From Pseudarthrobacter phenanthrenivorans Sphe3 (GTDB taxonomy: Bacteria; Actinomycetota; Actinomycetes; Actinomycetales; Micrococcaceae): a stretch of 64,000 nucleotides of DNA. The stretch covers positions 558,001 to 622,000 of the forward strand of contig NC_015145.1 in NCBI RefSeq assembly GCF_000189535.1, in the 5' to 3' direction. The notes beneath the pieces were generated by a model. It did no database searches and was not told the DNA's origin. It worked only from the letters and a program-made list of their open reading frames with translations. Positions within the stretch are counted from its first letter, which is position 1. Every line of letters starts with the position of its first letter. The position numbers were made by a program, and so were the translations under genes. Shown here piece by piece: positions 51,207 through 59,404 of this stretch.

Positions 51207-53357
51207 ATGACCGCGTGGAATGCCGATACCGAGGCTGCCGCATCCGAATCCGGTTCGATGACGGTGGTGGAGGGATCCTCGTTCTGTATTTCTTCCGGGA
51301 CCGGCGATATCAGTTCCGACGGCGGCACCAACGGTGCGTTCTTCCAGGACACGCGGATTATTTCCCACTGGGTGCTCAGGATCAACGGCGCCCTGCGTGA
51401 GCCGCTGGCAGCCCAGCGGCCCAGGCCTTTCGAAGCCACGTTCGTAGGCAGGGCCAAATGGCCGGGCGGCCGGTTCGACAGCCCCCTGGTGGTCCGGCAG
51501 AACCGCCATATCGGTCCGGGCCTGCAGGATGACATCACGCTGGAAAACTATTCGGCAGAGTCCGTGGATTGCGACATCGAACTCCTGGTGGACGCGGACC
51601 AGGCCGATCTTTTCGATGTTAAGGTGGGCCGCACCTCGCCGAACCCGAGCACTGTCCGCACTGTCCGTGACGGCCAGCTTGTCATCGAGAATTCCCACAA
51701 CGGGCAGCAGCGCGGAACTGCCGTCCGCGCCCGCGGCGCCGAGGTCAGCACGGATGGGCTCCGCTTCCGGGCAACCATACCGCCCCGGGGGAAGTGGGCC
51801 ACCAGCGTCATTGTGGTTCCGCTGATCAACGGCGAAGCACCGGCCGAAGCATTCAGCGAGGACGGCCTGCCGCACCACCGCGAGGGTGCCCGCCGGCACC
51901 GGCACTGGGAACAGAACGTTCCGCTGATCACGGTAACGGACAGCAACCTCCAGACGCTCCTTAACCGCAGCCAGAGTGACCTGGGGTCCTTGCGGATATT
52001 CGATCCGCACCATCCTGAGCGGGCGGCGGTGGCAGCGGGCGCCCCCTGGTTCATGGCACTGTTCGGCCGCGACTCCATCCTGTCGTCCTATATGAGCCTC
52101 ATGGTGGACCCGAAGCTGGCAGCCGGGACCCTGCAGACGCTGGCCAGCCTCCAGGGGACGAAAGTGGACACGGACACCGAGGAAGAACCCGGCCGGATCC
52201 CGCATGAGGTGCGCTTGGGGGTCACTGCCGGCCTGGCGTTGGGCGGCACCGCCTACTACGGCACCGCCGACGCCACCCCGCTGTTCGCTGCCCTGGTAGG
52301 TGAGCTCAGCAGGTGGGGGCTGTCAAAGGACATCGTTGAACCGTTGCTGCCCCATGTTGACCGTGCCCTGGAGTGGATCGGGAATTACGGCGACCGTGAC
52401 GGCGACGGCTTTGCTGAGTACCTCCGGCCCAATGACCACGGCCTGGTCAACCAGGGCTGGAAGGACTCGTGGGACGGCATCAACTTCGCCGACGGGACCA
52501 TGGCCGAGGCACCGATTGCCCTTTGCGAGGTCCAGTCCTACGTCTATTCCGCTTACGTGGGCCGGTCCCTCCTCGCCCGCTGGACCGGTGAGCGGGAGCT
52601 GGAACAGCATTGGGAGCAGCGCGCCGCGGAGCTGAAGGTTGCCTTCAACGAGAAGTTCTGGCTGCCGGACAAGGGCTACTTCGCCGTCGCCCTTGACAAG
52701 GACAAGCGCCCCGTGGACGCCTGCACCTCAAATATGGGGCACTGCCTGTGGAACGGCATTGTGGACGAGGATAAAGCGGCCTCCGTGGTGGAACACCTGA
52801 TGTCACCACAAATGTTCACCGGCTGGGGTATCCGGACGTTGGCCTCGGACATGGGCGCCTACAACCCGGTGAGCTACCACAACGGTTCCGTGTGGCCCCA
52901 TGACTCTGCGCTGGTGGCTACCGGGCTGATGCGGTACGGGTTCGTTGAGGAGGCACGCCGGGTTGCCACCGGAATTTTCGACGCCGCGGAGCATTTTGAC
53001 GGCAGGCTGCCCGAGCTGTTTTGCGGCTTTGATCGAGGCGAGTTTTCGGGACCGGTGCCGTATCCAACCGCCTGCTCACCGCAGGCTTGGGCTGCGGCCG
53101 CCCCTGTTCAGTTGGTCCGCGCCCTGCTCCGCTTCGATCCCGTTTTTACCCGCGGCGTGGTGCACCTGGCGCCGATCCTGCCGGAGGACGTGGGGGATTT
53201 CCAGGCCGAGAACGTGCTGCTGGACACGTCCCGCATCACCATCAGGGCCCATGGGACCCACGGCACCATCGACGGGCTCCCGCCCGGCCTCAAGCTTGTG
53301 GGCGACCCCCGGCCGCCGCTGGCGTATCCGCCCACGGGCGTGTGGCAGGGAGCGTAG
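51207..53357 (+). CDS. Amylo-alpha-1,6-glucosidase / glycogen debranching-type protein
   Basis: 716 residues. The first ~230 form the bacterial debranching N-terminal domain ('EGSSFCISSGTGDISSDGGT', 'FFQDTRIISHWVLRINGALR'). The rest is an (alpha/alpha)6 barrel: 'APWFMALFGRDSILSSYMSL', 'EEEPGRIPHEVRLG', 'NQGWKDSWDGINFADG', 'TSNMGHCLWNGIVDEDKA'. Members remove alpha-1,6 branches or act on related alpha-glucans, but many are uncharacterised. It follows the GT4 gene directly, with GAGAAGGAG before the ATG at 51207. Confidence 0.88.
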   Translation: MTAWNADTEAAASESGSMTVVEGSSFCISSGTGDISSDGGTNGAFFQDTRIISHWVLRINGALREPLAAQRPRPFEATFVGRAKWPGGRFDSPLVVRQNRHIGPGLQDDITLENYSAESVDCDIELLVDADQADLFDVKVGRTSPNPSTVRTVRDGQLVIENSHNGQQRGTAVRARGAEVSTDGLRFRATIPPRGKWATSVIVVPLINGEAPAEAFSEDGLPHHREGARRHRHWEQNVPLITVTDSNLQTLLNRSQSDLGSLRIFDPHHPERAAVAAGAPWFMALFGRDSILSSYMSLMVDPKLAAGTLQTLASLQGTKVDTDTEEEPGRIPHEVRLGVTAGLALGGTAYYGTADATPLFAALVGELSRWGLSKDIVEPLLPHVDRALEWIGNYGDRDGDGFAEYLRPNDHGLVNQGWKDSWDGINFADGTMAEAPIALCEVQSYVYSAYVGRSLLARWTGERELEQHWEQRAAELKVAFNEKFWLPDKGYFAVALDKDKRPVDACTSNMGHCLWNGIVDEDKAASVVEHLMSPQMFTGWGIRTLASDMGAYNPVSYHNGSVWPHDSALVATGLMRYGFVEEARRVATGIFDAAEHFDGRLPELFCGFDRGEFSGPVPYPTACSPQAWAAAAPVQLVRALLRFDPVFTRGVVHLAPILPEDVGDFQAENVLLDTSRITIRAHGTHGTIDGLPPGLKLVGDPRPPLAYPPTGVWQGA

Positions 53358-53397
53358 GCCTCCAAGCAGCGGGACATCCCAGAGGCGGGAGGGGCCG

Positions 53398-53931
53398 TCA
53401 GGGAAGGGGCTGCTCCAAGACAAAGTCGTGCTCCACGGTGCTGCCGAGCTGGAAGGACTTGGTGCCCACCTTCCGGAAGCCTGACTTCTCGTAGAAGCGG
53501 ATGGCCCGGGCGTTCTGGCTGTTGACCCCCAGCCAGACGCCGGCACCCCCTGAGGCGGCGGCGGCCTGCAGGCTGGCGCGCATGAGTTCGGCAGCCGCGC
53601 CCAAGCCGTGGTGCTCCGGGTGGACGTAGCACTTGCTCAGCTCCACCGATGGCGCCAGCGTCAGCACCGAGACCACATCCGGGTCTGTTGCAGGGCGGTT
53701 GACCAGCAGGCTGTACCCGAGCAGCCCATCCCCGGCATCGATCACCAGGATGGTGGCGCCGGGGTCGTCCAGGTAGCTGCGGAAGTGCCGTTCGCTGAGG
53801 GTGTTCTCCAGGTGCGCCGCAATGTCGCCAGGCGACGCGGACGGCGGGCACGCCAGCGGAAAGGTGACGGCCGCCAGGGCAGCCAGCGCCCCGGCGTCGT
53901 CCGTTGTTGCCTTTCTGATGGAGGAGGTCAT
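53398..53931 (-). CDS. GNAT family N-acetyltransferase
   Basis: A 177-residue acetyl-CoA-dependent acetyltransferase. The acetyl-CoA loop is in 'CYVHPEHHGLGAAAELMRAS' and the late strand in 'LGVNSQNARAIRFYEKSGF'. ATG 53931 was chosen; the longer frame upstream runs inside the neighbouring isomerase gene. It lies 28 bases downstream of the isomerase-epimerase gene and could be the last gene of that operon. The substrate is unknown. Confidence 0.88.
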   Translation of the reverse strand: MTSSIRKATTDDAGALAALAAVTFPLACPPSASPGDIAAHLENTLSERHFRSYLDDPGATILVIDAGDGLLGYSLLVNRPATDPDVVSVLTLAPSVELSKCYVHPEHHGLGAAAELMRASLQAAAASGGAGVWLGVNSQNARAIRFYEKSGFRKVGTKSFQLGSTVEHDFVLEQPLP

Positions 53932-53959
53932 GCAGGGATTGTACGTGCCGGCCTTGGGG

Positions 53960-54955
53960 TTACTGCTTGAACGCGGCGTCGAAGGAGGTGTTCGACGGCG
54001 GAAAGTCGAACTTCTTGAGCGCGGCGAGGGCTTCGGGCGCGCCGTGGAGACGGTCCATGCCGGCGTCCTCCCACTCGATGCTGATGGGGCCGTCGTAGCC
54101 GATGGCGGACAGGGCGCGGAAGGATGCCTCCCAAGGGACGTCGCCACGGCCCGCCGAGACGAAGTCCCAGCCCCGGCGCGGATCGCCCCAGGCCAGGTGC
54201 GAGCCGAGGACGGTGTTCCGGCCGGTCTGGCGGACCTTGGTGTCCTTGCAGTCCACGTGGTAGATCCGGTCCTTGAAATCCCAGATAAAGGAGACGGGGT
54301 CAATGCCCTGCCACATCATGTGGGACGGGTCCCAGTTCAGCCCGAACGCCTCGCGGTGCCCGATCGCCTCCAGGGTGCGGACGGTGGTCCAGTAGTCGTA
54401 GGCGATCTCGGACGGGTGGACTTCGTGGGCGAAGCGGACGCCGCACTCATCAAAGACGTCCAGGATGGGGTTCCACCGGTCGGCGAAGTCCTGGTAGCCG
54501 GCGTCGATCACCTTTTCCGGGACGGGCGGGAACATGGCCACGTACTGCCAGATGGAGGAGCCAGTGAACCCGACGACGGTGTCCACGCCCAGTGCCTTGG
54601 CGAGCCGTGCCGTGTGCTTCATTTCCTGGGCGGCCCTTTGGCGGACGCCTTCGGGATCGCCGTCACCCCAGACCTTCGCGCCGACGATGGCCTGGTGGCG
54701 GAAGTCGATGGGGTCATCGCAGACGGCCTGGCCCTTGAGGTGGTTGGAGATGGCCCACACCTTCAGGTTGTACTTCTCCAGGATTTCCAGTTTGGAGTCG
54801 ACGTACCCCGGCTCGTCCCAGCGCCAGGCGTCCAGATGGTCGCCGGACACCGCGATCTCGAGTCCGTCGTAACCCCAGCGGGAGGCCAGTTTTGCTACCT
54901 CTTCGAAGGGCAGGTCCGCCCACTGGCCGGTGAACAGGGTATAGGGGCGGGGCAT
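53960..54955 (-). CDS. Sugar phosphate isomerase/epimerase-like protein (AP-endonuclease 2 fold)
   Basis: A 331-residue TIM-barrel protein of the xylose isomerase-like/AP endonuclease 2 family. Metal-binding acids and His are visible in 'GVRFAHEVHPSEIAYDYWTT', 'LNWDPSHMMWQGIDP', 'IYHVDCKDTKVRQTG' and 'GPISIEWEDAGMDR'. The N-terminus 'MPRPYTLFTGQWADLPFEEV' leads into 'GYDGLEIAVSGDHLDAWRWD'. It lies one base after the dehydrogenase gene. Relatives include IolE-type dehydratases and keto-glycoside lyases. The exact reaction is unknown. Confidence 0.88.
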   Translation of the reverse strand: MPRPYTLFTGQWADLPFEEVAKLASRWGYDGLEIAVSGDHLDAWRWDEPGYVDSKLEILEKYNLKVWAISNHLKGQAVCDDPIDFRHQAIVGAKVWGDGDPEGVRQRAAQEMKHTARLAKALGVDTVVGFTGSSIWQYVAMFPPVPEKVIDAGYQDFADRWNPILDVFDECGVRFAHEVHPSEIAYDYWTTVRTLEAIGHREAFGLNWDPSHMMWQGIDPVSFIWDFKDRIYHVDCKDTKVRQTGRNTVLGSHLAWGDPRRGWDFVSAGRGDVPWEASFRALSAIGYDGPISIEWEDAGMDRLHGAPEALAALKKFDFPPSNTSFDAAFKQ

Positions 54956-54956
54956 G

Positions 54957-56159
54957 TCAGGCTCCTTCGGTCTGGGCAGGGGCAGCGACGGTGGCTGAGG
55001 ACTGTGCGGCTGGCTGCAGCTGGATAGTTGAACTGTGGGCGGCGGCGGATTCCTCCACGGCGGCCAGGACGCGCTGGACTTCCAGGCCGTCCTCGAACGA
55101 CGGCGAGGGCTCGGCGCCGGCGTCGATAGCCAGCAGGAAGTCGCGGATTTCGTGGGTGAAGGTGTGTTCCCAACCGATGGTGTGGCCCTGCGGCCACCAG
55201 GCATCCAGGTAGGGGTGTTCCGGTTCCGTGACGACGATCCGGCGGAACCCCTGTTCCCGGGCCGGGGCGCTGGAGTCCAGGAATGCCAGCTCGTTGAGGT
55301 TTTCCAGGTCGAAGCGCAGGGCGCCCTTGTCGCCGTAGACCTCGATCTGCAGGGAGTTCTTGCGGCCGGTGGCAACCCTGGATGCCTCCACTGAGGCGAT
55401 TGCCCCGGAGGCGAGGGCCAGCGTTGCCCATGCGGCGTCGTCGACCGTGACCTCTTCCAGCCCGTCGGCACCCGGCCGCCGGTCAACGAACGTCTGCAGA
55501 CGGCCGGAGACTTCCGTGACCTGCTCCCCGAGCAGGAACAGGACCTGGTCGATGGCGTGGCTGGCGATGTCGCCCAGCGCGCCGGAGCCGGCCGTTTCCT
55601 TTTTCAGCCGCCAGGTCATGGGCGCCTGGTCATCCGCGAGCCAGTCCTGCAGGTAGGCCGCGCGGACCTGCCGGACAGATCCCAGCCTGCCCTCGCTGAT
55701 CAGTTCCTTGGCCAGGGCCAGGGCCGGGACGCGGCGGTAGTTGAATCCCACCATGGACTGGACGCCCCTGGTCCTGGCTTCCTGGGCTGCAGTGGTCATG
55801 GCTTCGGCCTCTGCCAGGGTGTTGGCAAGCGGCTTTTCCAGCAGCACATGCTTGCCGGCTTCAAGGGCTGCCGTGGCGATCTCGGCGTGCATCCACCCTG
55901 GCGCGCAGATGTCCACCACATGGATGTCGTCCCGGTCCAGGACCGTCCGCCAGTCGGTGGCCGTTTCGGACCAGCCGTACCTGGCTGCAGCTTCGGAGAC
56001 CGCCGCGGCATCACGGCCCACCAGGACCTTCTGCTCAAAGGCAGGGACGTCGAAGAAACTGGCCACGTTCCGCCAGGCGTTCGAGTGGGCCTTGCCCATG
56101 AAGGCGTAGCCGATCATGGCCACGCCCAGCGGCGGCCGGTTTGCAGGCTCCATGCTCAT
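54957..56159 (-). CDS. Gfo/Idh/MocA family sugar dehydrogenase (first)
   Basis: A 400-residue NAD(P)-dependent oxidoreductase. The dinucleotide fold begins 'GVAMIGYAFMGKAHSNAWRN', 'LLEKPLANTLAEAEAM' holds the catalytic Lys of the EKP motif, and 'GSGALGDIASHAIDQVLFLL' has the active-site Asp/His. 'MVGFNYRRVPALALAKELI' and 'AAYLQDWLADDQAPMTWRLK' resemble levoglucosan dehydrogenase-type enzymes. It probably oxidises a sugar or glycoside hydroxyl. It overlaps the upstream gene by 4 bases and is followed after one base by the isomerase gene. Confidence 0.9.
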   Translation of the reverse strand: MSMEPANRPPLGVAMIGYAFMGKAHSNAWRNVASFFDVPAFEQKVLVGRDAAAVSEAAARYGWSETATDWRTVLDRDDIHVVDICAPGWMHAEIATAALEAGKHVLLEKPLANTLAEAEAMTTAAQEARTRGVQSMVGFNYRRVPALALAKELISEGRLGSVRQVRAAYLQDWLADDQAPMTWRLKKETAGSGALGDIASHAIDQVLFLLGEQVTEVSGRLQTFVDRRPGADGLEEVTVDDAAWATLALASGAIASVEASRVATGRKNSLQIEVYGDKGALRFDLENLNELAFLDSSAPAREQGFRRIVVTEPEHPYLDAWWPQGHTIGWEHTFTHEIRDFLLAIDAGAEPSPSFEDGLEVQRVLAAVEESAAAHSSTIQLQPAAQSSATVAAPAQTEGA

Positions 56160-57298
56160 GCCCCCTCCTCCAGTGTCAGCGTCTCGGGCGCCCAGTCTTC
56201 GGGGAGCGGCGCGGAGGCCGGTGCGGAGCTTTCAACGTCCACGAAGGTGCCCGAATCCATGGATTCCGAGATGGAGACCATGGCGTCCAGTACGTGGTAG
56301 GCCAGGTTGCCGGTGGCGCGGTGGAGGGTCCCGGCGCGCAGCGACCTTGCCATGTCCAGGACGCCCATGCCGCGCCCGTTCGCCGGGCCGGTGGCGGGGA
56401 TGGTGGTCCAGTCCTCGTCTCCTGCGCGCCAGAGCCTGACGTCGCCGTCGAAGTTGTTGGGATCCGGCAGGGAGAGGGTGGCCTCGGTGCCGGTGATCTC
56501 CACGAACCCCATCCGGGTGCGGGGGGATTCGAAGGAGAAGACGCTGTGGGAGGACGCGCCGGACTCGAACTGCGCCATGGCGGAGACGTGGGTGGGCACC
56601 TCCACGGTGAATTCCTCGCCGGCCTTGGGTCCGGAACCGATCACGCGGACATCCTTCGCCTTGGACCCGACAGCGGCCACCTTCCGGATGGAGCCGAAGG
56701 CCTGGACCAGCGTGGTCAGGTAATAGGGCCCCATGTCGAAGAGCGGGCCCGCACCGTACTGGAACAGGAAGGCCGGGTTGGGGTGCCAGGACTCCGGCCC
56801 GGGCGTCTGGAACGTGGTCATCCCGGTCAGTGGCGTGCCGATGTCGCCGCGCTGGATCAGCCGCAGCGCGGTCTGGAGTCCGGCGCCCAGGAAGGTGTCG
56901 GGAGCGCAGCCCAGGCGTATGCCCGCGGTATCGGCGGTCTTGAGCAGGCCCAGCCCGGATTCGCGGTCCAGCGAAAACGGCTTCTCCGTCCACACGTGCT
57001 TGCCGGCGTTGACGGCAGCGGTGGCCACCTCAACATGGGCTGCGGGGATGGTCAGGTTGACGATGATTTCGACGTCGGGATGGTTCAGTGCCTTCTCCAC
57101 CCCGCCCCATTCTGGGATGCCGTACTCCTTCGCCCGCGCCTCGGCGGCCTCCTCGAAGAGATCGGCGATGACGTGGACCTTGAGGTCCGGGAAGGTGGTG
57201 AGGTTGTCCAGGTACTGCTTGCTGATGTTGCCCGCGCCGACGACGCCGACGCCGACCCGGCCCTTGCGGAGCGACCGTGTGGATGCGGGGGTGCTCAT
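56156..57298 (-). CDS. Gfo/Idh/MocA family oxidoreductase (second)
   Basis: A 380-residue paralogous dehydrogenase. The NAD fold 'RVGVGVVGAGNISKQYLDNL' and the EKP motif in 'AGKHVWTEKPFSLDRESGLG' are clear; 'GAGPLFDMGPYYLTTLVQAF' holds the Asp-Met-Gly-x-Tyr active site rather than the DIASHxID pattern of the neighbour, so it belongs to a different subfamily. The two dehydrogenases probably act at different steps or different sugar positions. It overlaps both neighbours by 4 bases. Confidence 0.9.
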   Translation of the reverse strand: MSTPASTRSLRKGRVGVGVVGAGNISKQYLDNLTTFPDLKVHVIADLFEEAAEARAKEYGIPEWGGVEKALNHPDVEIIVNLTIPAAHVEVATAAVNAGKHVWTEKPFSLDRESGLGLLKTADTAGIRLGCAPDTFLGAGLQTALRLIQRGDIGTPLTGMTTFQTPGPESWHPNPAFLFQYGAGPLFDMGPYYLTTLVQAFGSIRKVAAVGSKAKDVRVIGSGPKAGEEFTVEVPTHVSAMAQFESGASSHSVFSFESPRTRMGFVEITGTEATLSLPDPNNFDGDVRLWRAGDEDWTTIPATGPANGRGMGVLDMARSLRAGTLHRATGNLAYHVLDAMVSISESMDSGTFVDVESSAPASAPLPEDWAPETLTLEEGA

Positions 57299-58041
57299 GC
57301 CTTGATTCCTTCGCCTGCGGCCGTCAGGAACGACAGGCTCTCGTTGATGCCTTCAAAGATGTCTCCGGCGTAGTCGTCGAATTCCACCACGCCCACCTCC
57401 AGCGACTTGGCGGCGGCGATGACGTCAAGGACCGGAAGCTTGCCCTGGCCTGCCGGCTGCTGTGCCTTGGTGTCCGTGGTCAGCGGTCCGTCCTTGATGT
57501 GGATGAGCTTCACCCGGTCGCCGAGCCTGGTGAGGATGTCCACCGGGTCCTGGCCGCCTACGGCAACCCAGTAGGTGTCCACTTCCAGCACGAGTTCCGG
57601 GTCGAGCAGGTCGGCGAAGTACTCCAGCGCGGTCCTGCCCTCGATGGTGGACTCAAGCTCCCACTGGTGGTTGTGATAGCCCACCCGGATACCGTACCCG
57701 GCCCCCTTTTTGGCGGCAGCGTTCAGCTGGGCGGCCGTTTCCTGGATGTCTTCGGCCGACTGCCAGCGCTCTGCCGGGATGAAGGGGTCGATCACGGTGG
57801 TGATACCCAGTTCCTTGGCGGCGGCGAAGATCCCGTCCTGGTCCTGGCTCAACAGGGGCGCGTGGCCCGAGGGTGCCGTGAGCCCGTTTTCCTTCAGGGC
57901 TGCACCGAGTTCCTTGGCCATGGCCACGAAGTTGTAGGGCTCCACCTGCGTGAAGCCGATTTCCGCAACCCTGCGGATGGTCCCCTTCAGGTCTTCCTGG
58001 ACGGCGTTCCGCAGGGTATAAAGCTGGATTGAGTAGGACAA
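57295..58041 (-). CDS. Sugar phosphate isomerase/epimerase-like protein, operon leader
   Basis: A 248-residue AP-endonuclase-2-fold TIM barrel. 'LSYSIQLYTLRNAVQEDLKG' is the first strand, 'GYHNHQWELES' and 'LVLEVDTYWVAVGGQDPVDI' carry metal ligands, and 'KLIHIKDGPL' the next acid. It is much shorter than the other isomerase-like gene in the operon. TTG 58041 is preferred: GGGAGA lies just upstream and the family begins here; an ATG-like frame further upstream adds 23 unrelated residues. It is the first gene after the shared regulatory region. Confidence 0.88.
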   Translation of the reverse strand: MSYSIQLYTLRNAVQEDLKGTIRRVAEIGFTQVEPYNFVAMAKELGAALKENGLTAPSGHAPLLSQDQDGIFAAAKELGITTVIDPFIPAERWQSAEDIQETAAQLNAAAKKGAGYGIRVGYHNHQWELESTIEGRTALEYFADLLDPELVLEVDTYWVAVGGQDPVDILTRLGDRVKLIHIKDGPLTTDTKAQQPAGQGKLPVLDVIAAAKSLEVGVVEFDDYAGDIFEGINESLSFLTAAGEGIKA

Positions 58042-58108
58042 GATGTCTCCCGGTCGCTGGGGCGTGTGCTGACTGCTGTGATCTGGGTCTACCTGCAAAG
58101 CTAGGGGC

Positions 58109-58134
58109 ACTTTTGCCGGGCGTCAAGCAAAAGT
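58109..58134. promoter_or_regulatory. Candidate ROK operator 1
   Basis: The perfect 8-base arms ACTTTTGC (58109-58116) and GCAAAAGT (58127-58134) are separated by 10 bases, between the divergent isomerase and ROK starts. Confidence 0.5.
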
Positions 58135-58143
58135 TGCCGCCGT

Positions 58144-58174
58144 GACATAAATAAGTGCATCTGCTATCTATGTC
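58144..58174. promoter_or_regulatory. Candidate ROK operator 2
   Basis: GACATAAATA (58144-58153) and TATCTATGTC (58165-58174) form 10-base arms with one mismatch and 11 bases between. The site ends 3 bases before the ROK start codon, so a bound repressor would block its own expression. Confidence 0.5.
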
Positions 58175-58177
58175 TCT

Positions 58178-59404
58178 ATGACTAAGACAGCCGGTCAGCG
58201 GACCGCTCCCGAACCGCCGGGAGTACAGGGCCGGGCCGGAGACATCTTCCAACTCCTCCGGGACGGCAAGGCCCGTACCCGGGCCGAGCTTGCCGGGACC
58301 ACCGGCCTTGCACGGTCTACCGTTGCCGCCAGGATCGACGCCCTGATCGCGTCGGGACTTGTTGGTCCCGCAGGTGAGGCCAGCTCCAGCGGCGGGAGGC
58401 CGCCGTCGCGCTTTGCCTTTAAACCGGCCGCCCGGGTGGTGCTGGCCGTGGACGTTGGGGCAACCCACGTGGCCGTGGCCGTCACGGACCTGGGCGGCGC
58501 CATCCTCGCTGAACACCGCCTGGCCCAGCAGGTGGCGGACGGGCCGGAGAAGGTCCTGGGACTCGTGACAGGGCAAGCAGCAGACCTGCTGGCGGCGGCG
58601 TCGCGGGACCCTGCGGATCTCGCCGGAGTGGGGATCGGACTTCCAGGGCCGGTGGAGCATGACTCGGGACGGCCGGTCAAGCCGCCCATCATGCCGGGCT
58701 GGGACGGCTTCGACGTGGTCCGGTTCGTCCAGCGTTCACTGCCTGTCCCCGTGCTGGTGGACAATGACGTCAACATCATGGCGCTCGGGGAGCGTTCGGC
58801 GTACTGGCCGGATGAGGACAACCTGCTGTTCGTGAAGGTTGCCACCGGCATCGGTGCGGGCATCATCAGCAGCGGTGAACTGCAGCGGGGCGCCAACGGC
58901 ACTGCCGGGGACCTGGGCCACGTGCGGGTCCCCCGCGGGGACGACGTGCTGTGCCGCTGCGGGAACTACGGGTGCCTGGAAGCACTCGCCTCAGGGCCGG
59001 CGATCGCGGCCGCCCTCCGGCAGAAGGGACTGGACGCTGCGCAGGGGGCGGACGTGCTTGATCTTGTGGCACACGGCAACCCGCACGCCATCCAGGCCCT
59101 CCGCCAGGCCGGCCGTGACCTGGGGGATGTGCTGGCCACTGTGGTGAACCTCCTGAACCCCTCGGTCATCGTCGTCGGCGGCAGCATCGGGGACTCGGGG
59201 GAACACCTCGTGGCAGGTGTCCGGGAGGTGGTCTACCGGCGCTCGCTGCCCCTGGCCACGTCCCAGCTCCGGATCGGATTGTCCAGGGCGGGGGACAGGG
59301 CGGCCCTCTTCGGGGCCAGCCAGCTGGTCACCCGGCACGTCCTGTCACCGGCCGCCATCGAGGCAACCCTGCAGCCGGCCGCCGGAATTTCCGCTACGGC
59401 GTAA
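58178..59404 (+). CDS. ROK family transcriptional repressor
   Basis: A 408-residue ROK regulator. The winged helix 'TRAELAGTTGLARSTVAARI' is at about residues 33-60. The ROK domain has 'VLAVDVGATHVAVAVTDLGG' (nucleotide loop), 'VPVLVDNDVNIMALGERSAY' (catalytic-type Asp) and the zinc motif 'CRCGNYGCLEALAS'. Kinase-type residues remain, but with the DNA-binding head the protein is most likely a sugar-responsive repressor like NagC or XylR. It is divergent from the dehydrogenase-isomerase operon, with two palindromes between, and overlaps the convergent dehydrogenase by 11 bases. Confidence 0.93.
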   Translation: MTKTAGQRTAPEPPGVQGRAGDIFQLLRDGKARTRAELAGTTGLARSTVAARIDALIASGLVGPAGEASSSGGRPPSRFAFKPAARVVLAVDVGATHVAVAVTDLGGAILAEHRLAQQVADGPEKVLGLVTGQAADLLAAASRDPADLAGVGIGLPGPVEHDSGRPVKPPIMPGWDGFDVVRFVQRSLPVPVLVDNDVNIMALGERSAYWPDEDNLLFVKVATGIGAGIISSGELQRGANGTAGDLGHVRVPRGDDVLCRCGNYGCLEALASGPAIAAALRQKGLDAAQGADVLDLVAHGNPHAIQALRQAGRDLGDVLATVVNLLNPSVIVVGGSIGDSGEHLVAGVREVVYRRSLPLATSQLRIGLSRAGDRAALFGASQLVTRHVLSPAAIEATLQPAAGISATA

